DNA of 64,000 nt from Streptomyces sp. NBC_01241 (GCF_041435435.1 NZ_CP108494.1:3754501-3818500); one strand, 5' to 3'. Counted from the stretch's first letter, positions 53,423-61,711 are shown. The notes: generated from the letters alone by a model not told the origin. Numbers and translations are program-made.

Positions 53423-55135
53423 GTGGCGGAACCGGGCGGTCCGGAGGACCAGAAGCCCCAGTCCGACGAGGCGCGCAGCGCCTTCGTCCCGCCGGCCGGG
53501 GTGGGGCGACGGACGTCTGCGTCCGAGGACGACCAGCCGACCTCGGAATTCGCCATTCCGACCGGTCTGGCGGCCGAGCCCCAAGGACCGGGCCCGGCTT
53601 CCGCTTCGGGCTCCGGTTCCGGTACCGGTACCGCCTCCGGCTCGGACACGATCGGCTCCGCCTTCGCCCCGCCGAGCACGTACAGCGCCCAGCACGCGCC
53701 GCCCGCCTTCACCCCGGCGCACGGCAGCCCGATGATCCGGCTGACCAAGGAGGCTCCTTGGCAGGACCGGATGCGCACGATGCTGCGGATGCCGGTCGCC
53801 GAGCGGCCCGCACCCGAGCCGGTGCAGAAGCACGACGAGGCGGGGCCCGCGGTGCCGCGTGTGCTCGACCTCACGCTGCGTATCGGGGAGCTGCTGCTCG
53901 CGGGAGGTGAGGGCGCCGAGGACGTCGAGGCGGCGATGTTCGCGGTGACCCGCAGCTACGGCCTTGACCGCTGCGAGCCCACCGTCACCTTCACCCTGCT
54001 GTCGATCTCGCACCAGCCGTCGCTGGTCGACGACCCGGTGACGGCGAGCCGCACCGTACGCCGTCGTGGCACCGACTACACCCGGCTGGCCGCCGTCTTC
54101 CGGCTCATCGACGACATCACCACCGAGGATGTCGACGTCTCGCTGGAGGAGGCCTACCGGCGGCTGGCGGAGATCCGGCGCAACCGGCACCCGTATTCCG
54201 GCTGGGTGCTGACGCTGGCCGGCGGCGGTCTCGCGGGGGCCGCGTCGGTGCTGGTCGGCGGTGGCACGCTGGTCTTCATGGTGGCCGCGATCGGCGCGAT
54301 GCTCGGCGACCGGCTCGCCTGGCTCTGCGCCGGGCGGGGGCTGCCGGAGTTCTACCAGTTCGTGGTGGCGGCCATGCCGCCCGCCGCGATGGGTGTGGCG
54401 CTGACCCTCACCCACTGGTCGGACGTACGGCCGTCCGCGGTGATCACCGGTGGGCTGTTCGCGCTGCTGCCGGGACGGGCCCTGGTCGCGGGCGTGCAGG
54501 ACGGGCTGACCGGCTACTACATCACGGCCGCCGCGCGCCTGCTCGAAGTCATGTACCTCTTCATCGGCATCGTCGTCGGCGTGCTGCTCGTGCTGTACAT
54601 GGGGCTTCAGCTGGGCGCCCAGCTGAACCCCGAGACCCGGTTCGTCGCCCATGACCGGCCGGTGGTGCAGATCCTGGCTTCGATGGCGCTCTGTCTCGCC
54701 TTCGCGATCCTGCTCCAGCAGGACCGGTCCACGGTGCTCGCGGTGACCCTCAACGGCGGTGTGGCCTGGGTGATCTACGGGGCGATGGCCAGGACCGGCA
54801 ACATCTCACCGGTGCTGGCGACAGCGACGGCGGCCGGCCTGGTGGGCCTGTTCGGGCAACTGCTCTCGCGCTACCGGTACACCTCGTCGCTGCCGTTCAT
54901 CACGGCGGCGATCGGTCCGCTGCTGCCCGGTTCCGCCACGTACTTCGGTCTGCTGGGCGTGGCCCAGGGCAATGTGAACGCCGGACTCGCCTCGTTGTCG
55001 ACCGCGGTGGCGACGGCGCTGGCGATCGCGATCGGAGTGAACCTGGGAAGTGAGATCTCCCGGCTGTTCATGCGGGTGCCGGGAGCTGTCGGCGGGGCAA
55101 ACCGCCGCGCGGCCAAGCGGACGCGCGGCTTCTGA
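53423..55135 (+). CDS. ThrE-like threonine/serine exporter
   Basis: The 570-aa membrane protein resembles Corynebacterium ThrE. The first 145 residues are a disordered, Gly/Ser/Pro-rich extension (GSGSGTGTASGSDTIGS). Next comes the cytoplasmic ThrE domain (about 145-250, VLDLTLRIGELLLAGGEGAE, TVTFTLLSISHQPSL), with about ten transmembrane segments after residue 255. The family exports threonine and serine by proton antiport. The start is GTG 53423 (VAEPGGPEDQ) with GAGCGAGG upstream. It lies between ppa and the convergent DedA gene. Confidence 0.9.
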   Translation: MAEPGGPEDQKPQSDEARSAFVPPAGVGRRTSASEDDQPTSEFAIPTGLAAEPQGPGPASASGSGSGTGTASGSDTIGSAFAPPSTYSAQHAPPAFTPAHGSPMIRLTKEAPWQDRMRTMLRMPVAERPAPEPVQKHDEAGPAVPRVLDLTLRIGELLLAGGEGAEDVEAAMFAVTRSYGLDRCEPTVTFTLLSISHQPSLVDDPVTASRTVRRRGTDYTRLAAVFRLIDDITTEDVDVSLEEAYRRLAEIRRNRHPYSGWVLTLAGGGLAGAASVLVGGGTLVFMVAAIGAMLGDRLAWLCAGRGLPEFYQFVVAAMPPAAMGVALTLTHWSDVRPSAVITGGLFALLPGRALVAGVQDGLTGYYITAAARLLEVMYLFIGIVVGVLLVLYMGLQLGAQLNPETRFVAHDRPVVQILASMALCLAFAILLQQDRSTVLAVTLNGGVAWVIYGAMARTGNISPVLATATAAGLVGLFGQLLSRYRYTSSLPFITAAIGPLLPGSATYFGLLGVAQGNVNAGLASLSTAVATALAIAIGVNLGSEISRLFMRVPGAVGGANRRAAKRTRGF

Positions 55136-55158
55136 ACCGCCGACGCTGCGGCTCGTGG

Positions 55159-55854
55159 TCAGCGCTTGGCGTGGCGGCCGCGCTGCACCGCGGACGAGCC
55201 GGGGCCCTCCACGCCACCGGCCGCCGCCTCCTTCTTCGACCTGGAGCGGGCCCGCAGGAACTCGATCGCGATCGGCACCACCGAGATGAGCACGATCAGG
55301 ATGAGCATCGCCTCGATGTTCTGGTGCACGAACTCGATCTTGCCGAGCGCGGCCCCGAGCAGCGTGACGCCGACGCCCCAGAGCACGCCGCCGATGATGT
55401 TGAACGTGATGAACGAGCGGTAGTTCATCCGGCTCACACCGGCGATGATCGGCGTGAACGTACGCACGATGGGCACGAAGCGGGCCAGGATCAGCGACTT
55501 CGGCCCGTACTTCTCGAAGAACTCATGGGCCTTCTCGACGTTCTCCTGCTTGAAGAGGCGGGAGTCCGGGCGCTTGAAGAGCGAGGGGCCGACCTTGCGG
55601 CCGAAGAGATACCCGACCTGGTCGCCGATGATCGCCGCGAGAGCGACCAGGAGGCAGACCAGCCACAACGGGGTCTTCAACTGGCCCGTGGTCACCAGCA
55701 GGCCCGTGGTGAACAGCAACGAGTCACCGGGCAGGAAGAAGCCGATCAGCAGTCCGGACTCGGCGAAGACGATGAGGAGGACGCCGGGGAGTCCGAACGT
55801 GTTGATCAGATAGTCCGGGTCCAGCCAGCTCGGTCCGAGCGCAAGCGTATTCAA
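55159..55854 (-). CDS. DedA-family membrane protein
   Basis: The 231-aa protein has the DedA/SNARE-associated (VTT) domain with about five membrane segments and the conserved loops FAESGLLIGFFLPGDSLLFT, GDQVGYLFGRKVG and ARFVPIVRTFTPIIAGVSRM. Recent work shows some DedA proteins recycle undecaprenyl phosphate or other lipids across the membrane; others affect pH and drug tolerance. The C-terminus is basic and likely cytoplasmic (RSRSKKEAAAGG). The exact role here is unknown. Confidence 0.93.
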   Translation of the reverse strand: MNTLALGPSWLDPDYLINTFGLPGVLLIVFAESGLLIGFFLPGDSLLFTTGLLVTTGQLKTPLWLVCLLVALAAIIGDQVGYLFGRKVGPSLFKRPDSRLFKQENVEKAHEFFEKYGPKSLILARFVPIVRTFTPIIAGVSRMNYRSFITFNIIGGVLWGVGVTLLGAALGKIEFVHQNIEAMLILIVLISVVPIAIEFLRARSRSKKEAAAGGVEGPGSSAVQRGRHAKR

Positions 55855-56000
55855 GGGTCCGGGCTCCTGGATCGTTCGATGGCGGCTGCGTGGCCGCCCA
55901 AAGCTATCAACGCAAAATGACGGCCCGGGGTTCCAGTGGACCGCGCGATCACGCGAACCGTGCCAACCGGGACAAAGCTCTCTCCAGGAGGTATCACGCG

Positions 56001-56366
56001 ATGAATATCGAGGATTTCGGCGGCGGGCAGACGGACCACTCGGATGTCCTGGTCGTCACCACGAACGACGTACCGGGCTACCAGGTGACCCGGGTGATCG
56101 GTGAGGTGTTCGGCCTGACCGTACGCTCCCGCCACCTCGGCAGCCAGATCGGCGCCGGACTGAAGTCCATGATCGGCGGCGAGCTGAAGGGGCTGACCAA
56201 GACGCTCGTCCAGACCCGGAACCAGGCGATGGAGCGGCTGGTCGAACAGGCCAGGGCGCGGGGCGCCAACGCGGTGCTGATGATGCGCTTCGACGTGACC
56301 GAGGCGGCCGACGTGGGCACCGAGGTCTGCGCGTACGGTACGGCGGCCGTGATCAGCAAGATCTGA
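56001..56366 (+). CDS. YbjQ/UPF0145 family protein
   Basis: The 121-aa protein has the small DUF74 fold: VVTTNDVPGYQVTRVIGEVF, an SRHLGSQIGAGLKSMIGGEL block, then ARGANAVLMMRFDVTEA. The members form pentameric rings, and their function is not established; heavy-metal binding has been suggested. AGGAGG lies 9 nt before the ATG at 56001. It stands alone between DedA and tipA. Confidence 0.94.
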   Translation: MNIEDFGGGQTDHSDVLVVTTNDVPGYQVTRVIGEVFGLTVRSRHLGSQIGAGLKSMIGGELKGLTKTLVQTRNQAMERLVEQARARGANAVLMMRFDVTEAADVGTEVCAYGTAAVISKI

Positions 56367-56422
56367 GCGACGGCCGGTACGGGGCAAGGACACCCGCTCC
56401 CGTACCGGCCGTGCGGCACGCG

Positions 56423-56854
56423 TTACGAGAGGCGCTCCGCGTTGGCGTCGATCGCTGCCCTCAGATGGTCGGCCAGGCCCGGCCGCATCGACTCGTAGTA
56501 CGCGCGAAACCGCGGGTCGGACACGTACATCTCGCCGAGCCCCCGGTGGATCTCGGGGGTGCACTCGTAGAACCACCCGGTGATGTGGAGCCGGTGCGCC
56601 TCGGCCAGGTCCATCGCCCGCTCGCCGGTGGCGGGTTCGCCGTCCTCCATCAGATCGACGTAGGCGGCGCTCCAGTCGGCGACCTCCGCCTGCATCCGCT
56701 TCCAGTCCTCCTTGGTGTAGCGGGCGGCCCGGCGCTGCGACTCGGCGTAGGCAGCGGTGCCGCCCCAGCGGCGTTCGGCCTCCTCGGCATGCTCCTCCGG
56801 GTCCTTGCCCCCGAACACCTCGAACTTCTCCTCGGGCGTGAGGTTGATGCCCAT
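56423..56854 (-). CDS. Internal translation product TipAS (drug-binding domain alone)
   Basis: An in-frame ATG at 56854 (Met110, MGINLTPEEKFEVFG) is preceded by GGAGG at 56867-56863, 8 nt upstream, a strong ribosome site inside the tipA coding region. The product is 143 aa, almost exactly the size of S. lividans TipAS (144 aa), which is made from the same gene and sequesters thiopeptides. So the two-product arrangement is preserved here. Confidence 0.8.
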   Translation of the reverse strand: MGINLTPEEKFEVFGGKDPEEHAEEAERRWGGTAAYAESQRRAARYTKEDWKRMQAEVADWSAAYVDLMEDGEPATGERAMDLAEAHRLHITGWFYECTPEIHRGLGEMYVSDPRFRAYYESMRPGLADHLRAAIDANAERLS

Positions 56855-57181
56855 CTTCCGTGCCTCCATGGCTGTCTCGACGGCGGCTGCCATCTTCCGG
56901 AGCTCGCCGATCCGGCCGGTCAGCAGCCGGTACTGGCGGCGCAGGTGCTCCTGCGGGTCCGCGGCCGGGTTGTCGAGCAGTACCGCGATCTCGTCGAGCG
57001 GGAAGCCGAGCTCCCGGTAGAACAGGATCTGCTGCAGCCGGTCGAGGTCGGCGTCGTCGTAGCGGCGGTGGCCCGCGTGGCTGCGCCCGCCGGGCGACAG
57101 CAGCCCGATGCCGTCGTAGTGATGCAGGGTGCGCACCGTGACCCCGGCGAATCCGGCGACCTGTCCCACGGAGTAGTCCAC
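56423..57181 (-). CDS. tipA: MerR-family thiopeptide regulator TipA (TipAL form)
   Basis: TipAL is a MerR-type activator that binds thiostrepton-like thiopeptides and induces its own promoter. The 252-aa protein is the length of S. lividans TipAL (253). The MerR DNA-binding domain (1-70, YSVGQVAGFAGVTVRTLHHY) and coiled coil lead to the TipAS drug domain (110-252, MGINLTPEEKFEVFG). The TipAL cysteine pair is C207 and C214; here C207 is present (YEC207TPEIHRG) but position 214 is Gly. If my recollection of the TipAL numbering is right, covalent thiostrepton capture is lost. The GTG at 57181 follows GGGAG and matches TipAL's start. The promoter at 57219-57249 is conserved. Confidence 0.93.
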   Translation of the reverse strand: MDYSVGQVAGFAGVTVRTLHHYDGIGLLSPGGRSHAGHRRYDDADLDRLQQILFYRELGFPLDEIAVLLDNPAADPQEHLRRQYRLLTGRIGELRKMAAAVETAMEARKMGINLTPEEKFEVFGGKDPEEHAEEAERRWGGTAAYAESQRRAARYTKEDWKRMQAEVADWSAAYVDLMEDGEPATGERAMDLAEAHRLHITGWFYECTPEIHRGLGEMYVSDPRFRAYYESMRPGLADHLRAAIDANAERLS

Positions 57182-57204
57182 GACTCCCCGCTCCCTTCTC
57201 CGTT

Positions 57205-57220
57205 CTCGGTACATACCGAG
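57205..57220. promoter_or_regulatory. Palindrome CTCGGTA-CA-TACCGAG in the tipA leader
   Basis: Two 7-bp arms with a 2-nt centre touch the tipA -10 and lie just before the ribosome site. I do not remember it in the S. lividans tipA promoter. It could be a second operator or a small mRNA hairpin. Confidence 0.5.
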
Positions 57221-57249
57221 CCTGAGTCCTGACGCGACGTGAGGTGCAA
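57219..57249 (-). promoter_or_regulatory. tipA promoter with 19-bp spacer
   Basis: On the minus strand the -35 is TTGCAC (57249-57244) and the -10 CAGGCT (57224-57219), separated by the 19-bp spacer CTCACGTCGCGTCAGGACT (57243-57225). The S. lividans ptipA as I recall it has TTGCAC, a 19-bp spacer starting CTCACGTCACGTGAGG, and -10 CAGCGT. The overlong spacer with a dyad is the hallmark of MerR-type promoters, where the bound activator twists the DNA. Confidence 0.8.
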
Positions 57250-57318
57250 GCCCGAGACGCCACTCGCCCCGGCGCCATTCGAGGCGTTATGCGGCTTTTG
57301 CGTCTATAGGGTGAGCCG

Positions 57319-58605
57319 ATGGCCACAGATTCTCCGGCCCCGACCGGAACCGCTCCCGAGCCCACCCCCGCGCAACGGCTGCTGCCCGTCATCGTGCCCG
57401 CCCTGGCCGTCGGGGTCGCCTCGGCGCTCATCCTGCTCGGCGTCAGCCTGCTCGCGGAGAAGCTGCAGGACGTCCTCTGGGGAACGCTCCCCGACGCCCT
57501 CTCCATCGGCCGCTACTCCAGCCTCTGGATGATCGTGACGCTCACCGCGAGCGGGCTAATGATCGGGGTGCTCATCCGGGTGGTGCCGGGCCATGCCGGT
57601 CCCGATCCGGCGACCACCGGGCTGGTCGACCCGCCGCTCGCGCCGGGCGTGGTTCCCGGGCTGCTGCTCGTCACCGCCCTCACCCTGGCGAGCGGGGTCA
57701 GTCTCGGTCCGGAGAATCCGATCACGGCCGCCAACATCGCGCTGGCGTACTGGCTCGGCCGCCGGTTCGCGCCGGGCACGACGGCGGAACTGTGGATCTC
57801 CCTGGCTGCGGCCGGCACCATCGGCGCGCTGTTCGGCACCCCGGTCGCCGCCGCGCTGATCCTCTCCGAGACCCTCGCCTCCCGCGCCGGACCGGGTGCG
57901 CTCTGGGACCGGCTGTTCGGCCCGCTCGCGGCGGGCACCGCCGGTGCGCTCACCATGACGCTGCTGGCCCATCCCAGCTTCGACCTGTCGCTGCCCGCCT
58001 ATACCCGCCCGCACTGGGGCGACCTGCTCTCCTCGGTCGTCATCGCCCTGGCGGGTGCGGTGCTGGGCCTGCTGGCGGTGTACGCCTTCCCGTACGCGCA
58101 CCGGTTCTTCCAGGCCCTGGGACACCCGGTCCTGGCACTGACCCTCGGCGGGCTGATGCTGGGGCTGCTGGGCGCACTGGGCGGTCACCTCACCCTGTTC
58201 AAGGGGCTCGACGAGGTGAAGGAGCTCGCCGTCGATCCGAGCGGTTGGTCGGCCGGGCAGTTCGCGGTCATGGCCGTGGTGAAGACGGCCGCGCTGCTGG
58301 TCGCGGCGGTCTGCGGCTTCCGGGGCGGCCGGATCTTCCCCGCCGTCTTCGTGGGGGTCGCACTGGGGCTCTGTGCCCATGCCCTGGTCCCGTCGGTGCC
58401 GGTGGCGCTCGCGGTGACCTGTGCGGTGCTGGGAATTCTGCTGGCCATCACCCGGCAGGGCTGGCTGAGCCTGTTCACCGCGGCGGTGCTGGTCGGCGAC
58501 GCGGCCATGCTCCCGATCCTGTGCGTCGCCTCGCTGCCGGCCTGGCTGCTCGTGACCGGGCGGCCCCAGATGCAACTGCACGAGGACGGCACGCCGCTGA
58601 GGTGA
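57319..58605 (+). CDS. ClC-type voltage-gated chloride channel/transporter
   Basis: The 428-aa protein has about ten to twelve hydrophobic helices. Recognisable ClC features are the selectivity-filter-like SGVSLGPENP (replacing GREGP) in helix D-F and GFRGGRIFPAVFVGVALG near the end (the GGxxxP helix N region). The gating glutamate appears to correspond to the Glu of GPEN, so an exchanger mechanism is possible. It shows no C-terminal CBS domains. The function is probably Cl-/H+ exchange or ion-channel activity. It is the first of three codirectional genes ending in glutamate decarboxylase; in enteric bacteria a ClC protein shunts charge during Gad-based acid resistance. Confidence 0.88.
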   Translation: MATDSPAPTGTAPEPTPAQRLLPVIVPALAVGVASALILLGVSLLAEKLQDVLWGTLPDALSIGRYSSLWMIVTLTASGLMIGVLIRVVPGHAGPDPATTGLVDPPLAPGVVPGLLLVTALTLASGVSLGPENPITAANIALAYWLGRRFAPGTTAELWISLAAAGTIGALFGTPVAAALILSETLASRAGPGALWDRLFGPLAAGTAGALTMTLLAHPSFDLSLPAYTRPHWGDLLSSVVIALAGAVLGLLAVYAFPYAHRFFQALGHPVLALTLGGLMLGLLGALGGHLTLFKGLDEVKELAVDPSGWSAGQFAVMAVVKTAALLVAAVCGFRGGRIFPAVFVGVALGLCAHALVPSVPVALAVTCAVLGILLAITRQGWLSLFTAAVLVGDAAMLPILCVASLPAWLLVTGRPQMQLHEDGTPLR

Positions 58606-58730
58606 GCCCGCCCCGGAGCCATGCCCCGGAGTCGTAGCCGGGAGCCGTGGCCCGGAACAGCGTCCCGAGCCGTCATCCCGCGCCGCCGCTCGACGCGCCG
58701 GGCGCCCCCTTCTTCCGTATCGTCAGATCC

Positions 58731-58755
58731 GTATGGATACACATGGATACATCCC
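58731..58755. promoter_or_regulatory. GTATggATAC dyad and ATGGATACA direct repeat before the wrbA-like gene
   Basis: GTATGGATAC (58731-58740) is a small dyad, and ATGGATACA occurs twice, at 58733 and 58743, in the region just upstream of the wrbA-like gene (start 58782). It is a candidate operator for a redox or quinone-sensing repressor. Confidence 0.45.
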
Positions 58756-58781
58756 GTAAGGCGCCGCCGGAGGTTTCCGCC

Positions 58782-59441
58782 ATGCCCACGCCCGTCAACG
58801 TAGCCGTCATCTACTACTCGTCGACCGGCACCGTCGCCGCGATGGCCAGGGCCATCGCGCAGGATTCCGAGAAGGCCGGTGCGGAGGTACGGCTGCGCAA
58901 GGCGCGCGAGCTCGCCCCGCAGGCGGCCATCGACTCCAACCCGGCCTGGGCCGCCAACGCGAAGGCGACCGCGGACATCGCCGAGGCCTCGCCCGACGAC
59001 ATGATCTGGGCGGACGCCGTGATCTTCGGTACGCCGACCCGGTTCGGCAATGTCACCTCCCAGCTCAAGCAGTTCATCGACACCCTCGGCGGCCTCTGGC
59101 AGGCGGGCCGCCTGGCGGACAAGGTCTACAGCGGCTTCACCTCCACCAGCACCACGCACGGCGGCCAGGAGTCCACGCTGCTCGCGCTCTACCACACGGT
59201 CCACCACTTCGGCGGCATCCTGGTCGCCCCCGGTTACACGGATCCGTCGAAGTTCGTCGACGGCAATCCGTACGGCACCTCGCACGTGGCGGGCCAGGGC
59301 GACATCCCGGTCGGTGTGCAGACCCTGACCGCCGCCCGGGTCCAGGCCGAACGCGTCGTCAGGTTCGCCCGGGCCATCAAGGACGGCCTCGCCGCCGAGA
59401 GCCCCTCCGCCGGTCCCGGGCCGGACCGGCCAGGAAGCTGA
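58782..59441 (+). CDS. WrbA-type NAD(P)H:quinone oxidoreductase (flavodoxin-like)
   Basis: The 219-aa flavodoxin-fold protein has the FMN phosphate loop YYSSTGTVAAMARAIAQDSE, GTPTRFGNVTSQLKQFIDT (the WrbA insertion) and STSTTHGGQESTLLAL, the full WrbA signature. It reduces quinones by two electrons and so protects against redox cycling. The ATG at 58782 follows CGGAGG; the upstream frame is open to 58647 but unsupported. The upstream repeats suggest regulated expression. It ends with a Pro/Gly/Ser tail and lies 89 nt before gadB. Confidence 0.92.
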   Translation: MPTPVNVAVIYYSSTGTVAAMARAIAQDSEKAGAEVRLRKARELAPQAAIDSNPAWAANAKATADIAEASPDDMIWADAVIFGTPTRFGNVTSQLKQFIDTLGGLWQAGRLADKVYSGFTSTSTTHGGQESTLLALYHTVHHFGGILVAPGYTDPSKFVDGNPYGTSHVAGQGDIPVGVQTLTAARVQAERVVRFARAIKDGLAAESPSAGPGPDRPGS

Positions 59442-59530
59442 CCGCGGCACCCCGCGCCAGCAGCACCGCACACCCACAGGACCGTCGCGGGTCACGAGGC
59501 CCGCCGAGAGCCGGGAAGGGCTGTCCGCCG

Positions 59531-60955
59531 ATGCCTCTGCACAAGGGTTCGCCGCACGGTACGGAACCGTCCGCGAAACGCCGAAGGCTCGCCCTCAACC
59601 CGTTCTTCGGGGAGGCCGACCCGATCGCCGGCATGGAGTTTGCGCCGCCCCGGCACCGGCTGCCCGACGGGCCGATGCCGCCCTCGACCGCGTACGGCCT
59701 CGTCCATGACGAGCTGATGCTCGACGGCAACGCGCGGCTCAACCTCGCCACCTTCGTCACCACCTGGATGGAGCCCCAGGCCGGGGCGCTGATGGGCGAG
59801 TGCCGCGACAAGAACATGATCGACAAGGACGAGTACCCGCGCACCGCCGAGCTCGAACGGCGCTGTGTGGCGATGCTCGCCGATCTCTGGAACGCCCCCG
59901 ATCCCGCGACCGTCGTGGGCTGTTCGACGACCGGCTCCAGCGAGGCCTGCATGCTCGCCGGACTGGCACTGAAACGCCGTTGGGCGGCCAGGAACGCCGA
60001 TCGCTACCCGGCGAGCGCCCGGCCGAATCTGGTCATGGGCATCAATGTGCAGGTCTGCTGGGACAAGTTCTGCAACTTCTGGGAGGTCGAGCCCCGGCTG
60101 GTCCCGATGGAGGGCGACCGCTTCCATCTCGACCCGCAGGCCGCGGCCGATCTCTGCGACGACAACACCATCGGCGTGGTCGGCATTCTCGGCTCCACCT
60201 TCGACGGTTCGTACGAGCCGATCGCGGAGCTCTGCGCGGCCCTGGACGCTCTCCAGGGGCGCACCGGCCTCGACGTCCCCGTCCATGTGGACGGGGCGTC
60301 CGGCGCGATGGTGGCGCCGTTCCTGGACGAGGACCTGGTGTGGGACTTCCGGCTGCCCCGGGTCTCCTCCATCAACACGTCCGGGCACAAGTACGGCCTG
60401 GTCTACCCGGGCGTCGGCTGGGCGCTGTGGCGCTCGCCCGCAGAACTGCCCGAGGAGCTGGTCTTCCGGGTCAACTACCTGGGCGGCGACATGCCGACCT
60501 TCGCGCTGAACTTCTCCCGGCCCGGAGCGCAGGTGGTGGCGCAGTACTACACCTTCCTGCGACTGGGCCGGGACGGCTACCGGGCCGTCCAGCAGACGTC
60601 CCGGGACGTGGCCCGCGGGCTGGCCGAGCGGATCGAGGCGCTCGGGGACTTCCAGCTCCTCACCCGGGGCGACCAACTGCCCGTCTTCGCGCTGACGACC
60701 ACGCCGGACGTACGGGCGTACGACGTCTTCGACGTGTCGAGGCGGCTGCGCGAACAGGGCTGGCGGGTGCCCGCGTACACCTTCCCCGCCAACCGTCAGG
60801 ACCTGTCGGTGCTGCGCGTGGTCTGCCGCAACGGCTTCTCGTCGGACCTCGCCGATCTGCTGCTGGAGGACCTGCGCCTGCTGCTGCCCGGGCTGCGCAG
60901 CCAGTCGCACCCGTTGAGCCGCGACAAGCAGGCGGCGACGTCCTTCCACCACTGA
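59531..60955 (+). CDS. gadB: Glutamate decarboxylase
   Basis: This 474-aa PLP enzyme converts glutamate to GABA while consuming a proton. Motifs are the Schiff-base lysine K287 in SINTSGHKYGL, HVDGASGAMVAPF with the cofactor Asp, GCSTTGSSEACMLAG and the N-terminal TYMEP-like TTWMEPQA. The length and layout match bacterial Gad. The C-terminal SFHH ends in His residues, as in E. coli GadB, where a terminal His closes the active site at neutral pH. The ATG at 59531 has GGAAGGG nearby. No GadC antiporter is in the window; the ClC gene upstream could serve the acid response. A hairpin spans its stop codon. Confidence 0.95.
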   Translation: MPLHKGSPHGTEPSAKRRRLALNPFFGEADPIAGMEFAPPRHRLPDGPMPPSTAYGLVHDELMLDGNARLNLATFVTTWMEPQAGALMGECRDKNMIDKDEYPRTAELERRCVAMLADLWNAPDPATVVGCSTTGSSEACMLAGLALKRRWAARNADRYPASARPNLVMGINVQVCWDKFCNFWEVEPRLVPMEGDRFHLDPQAAADLCDDNTIGVVGILGSTFDGSYEPIAELCAALDALQGRTGLDVPVHVDGASGAMVAPFLDEDLVWDFRLPRVSSINTSGHKYGLVYPGVGWALWRSPAELPEELVFRVNYLGGDMPTFALNFSRPGAQVVAQYYTFLRLGRDGYRAVQQTSRDVARGLAERIEALGDFQLLTRGDQLPVFALTTTPDVRAYDVFDVSRRLREQGWRVPAYTFPANRQDLSVLRVVCRNGFSSDLADLLLEDLRLLLPGLRSQSHPLSRDKQAATSFHH

Positions 60956-60980
60956 GGGCCGGGTAGGACCTCAGTGGTGG
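60946..60980 (+). terminator. Hairpin across the gadB stop codon
   Basis: CCACCACTGAGG (60946-60957) and CCTCAGTGGTGG (60969-60980) pair perfectly over 12 bp with an 11-nt loop. The left arm contains the last two His codons and the TGA stop. It may terminate gadB or stabilise the transcript. Confidence 0.65.
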
Positions 60981-61069
60981 ATATCGGCAAAAACCCCCAC
61001 ACCTCCCGTAGTCAAACTTGACCAGCAGATTCGAAGGTGAACCCCGCCACCTTCATTCCTCACACTGGA

Positions 61070-61711
61070 TTACTCGTCGTCGCCGGGATCCGGGACACCC
61101 GTCGCGTACGGGTTCTCCTGCCCCTCGGCGAGCACGCCGACGAAGGGTTCGCCCTCCCCCGCGAAGGTGTACGCCCCGCCCTCGATACGGGCGATCAGCC
61201 CGCGCGTCCACTGCGCCCCGGCGTCCGCCGTGTGGACCCACATGTTCATGATCTCGCCGATGTGGCCGAGCGATTCGGGCCCGGCCTCCGGCGTGTAGTA
61301 GTCGGTGACCGAGGCCCGCCAGACCGCCAGACCGGCCACCCGCTTCTTCAGCAGCTCGATCACCTCGGCCCGCTCCAGATCGACGATGCCGCCGAGGCCC
61401 GCGGAGAGCACGTCCAGCTTCTGGTCGTACGAGGTCAGCGCCGCGCGCAGCAGCGCGAGGTACTCCTCGTTGCCGCGCGCGGTGATCTCGTACTCGGTAC
61501 GGGGCGGGCCGCCCGCCGCGCTCGGGGCGGTCTCGTGGGGGACCAGCAGCCCCTGCTTCGCCATCTGTTTCAGCGCGTGGTAGATCGACCCGGGTTTGGC
61601 GTTGGACCACTCGTGGGCGCCCCAGTACTCCAGGTCGTTGCGGACCTGATAGCCGTGCGCCCGGCCGTGCTGACGCACGGCGCAGAGGACCAGCAGCCGG
61701 ATCGCGGACAT
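61070..61711 (-). CDS. PadR-family transcriptional regulator
   Basis: The 213-aa regulator has the PadR winged helix at about 1-85 (MSAIRLLVLCAVRQHGRAHG, WSNAKPGSIYHALKQMAKQG, PRTEYEITARGNEEYL) and a C-terminal helical dimerisation domain (LEYL-type, Vir-like) to about 180, ending in an acidic tail. PadR proteins sense phenolic or drug ligands. The ATG at 61711 has GAAGGGG 8 nt upstream; the GTG at 61720 is too close to that site. It is 18 nt downstream of the DinB gene, so the two are probably co-transcribed. The target is unknown. Confidence 0.92.
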   Translation of the reverse strand: MSAIRLLVLCAVRQHGRAHGYQVRNDLEYWGAHEWSNAKPGSIYHALKQMAKQGLLVPHETAPSAAGGPPRTEYEITARGNEEYLALLRAALTSYDQKLDVLSAGLGGIVDLERAEVIELLKKRVAGLAVWRASVTDYYTPEAGPESLGHIGEIMNMWVHTADAGAQWTRGLIARIEGGAYTFAGEGEPFVGVLAEGQENPYATGVPDPGDDE

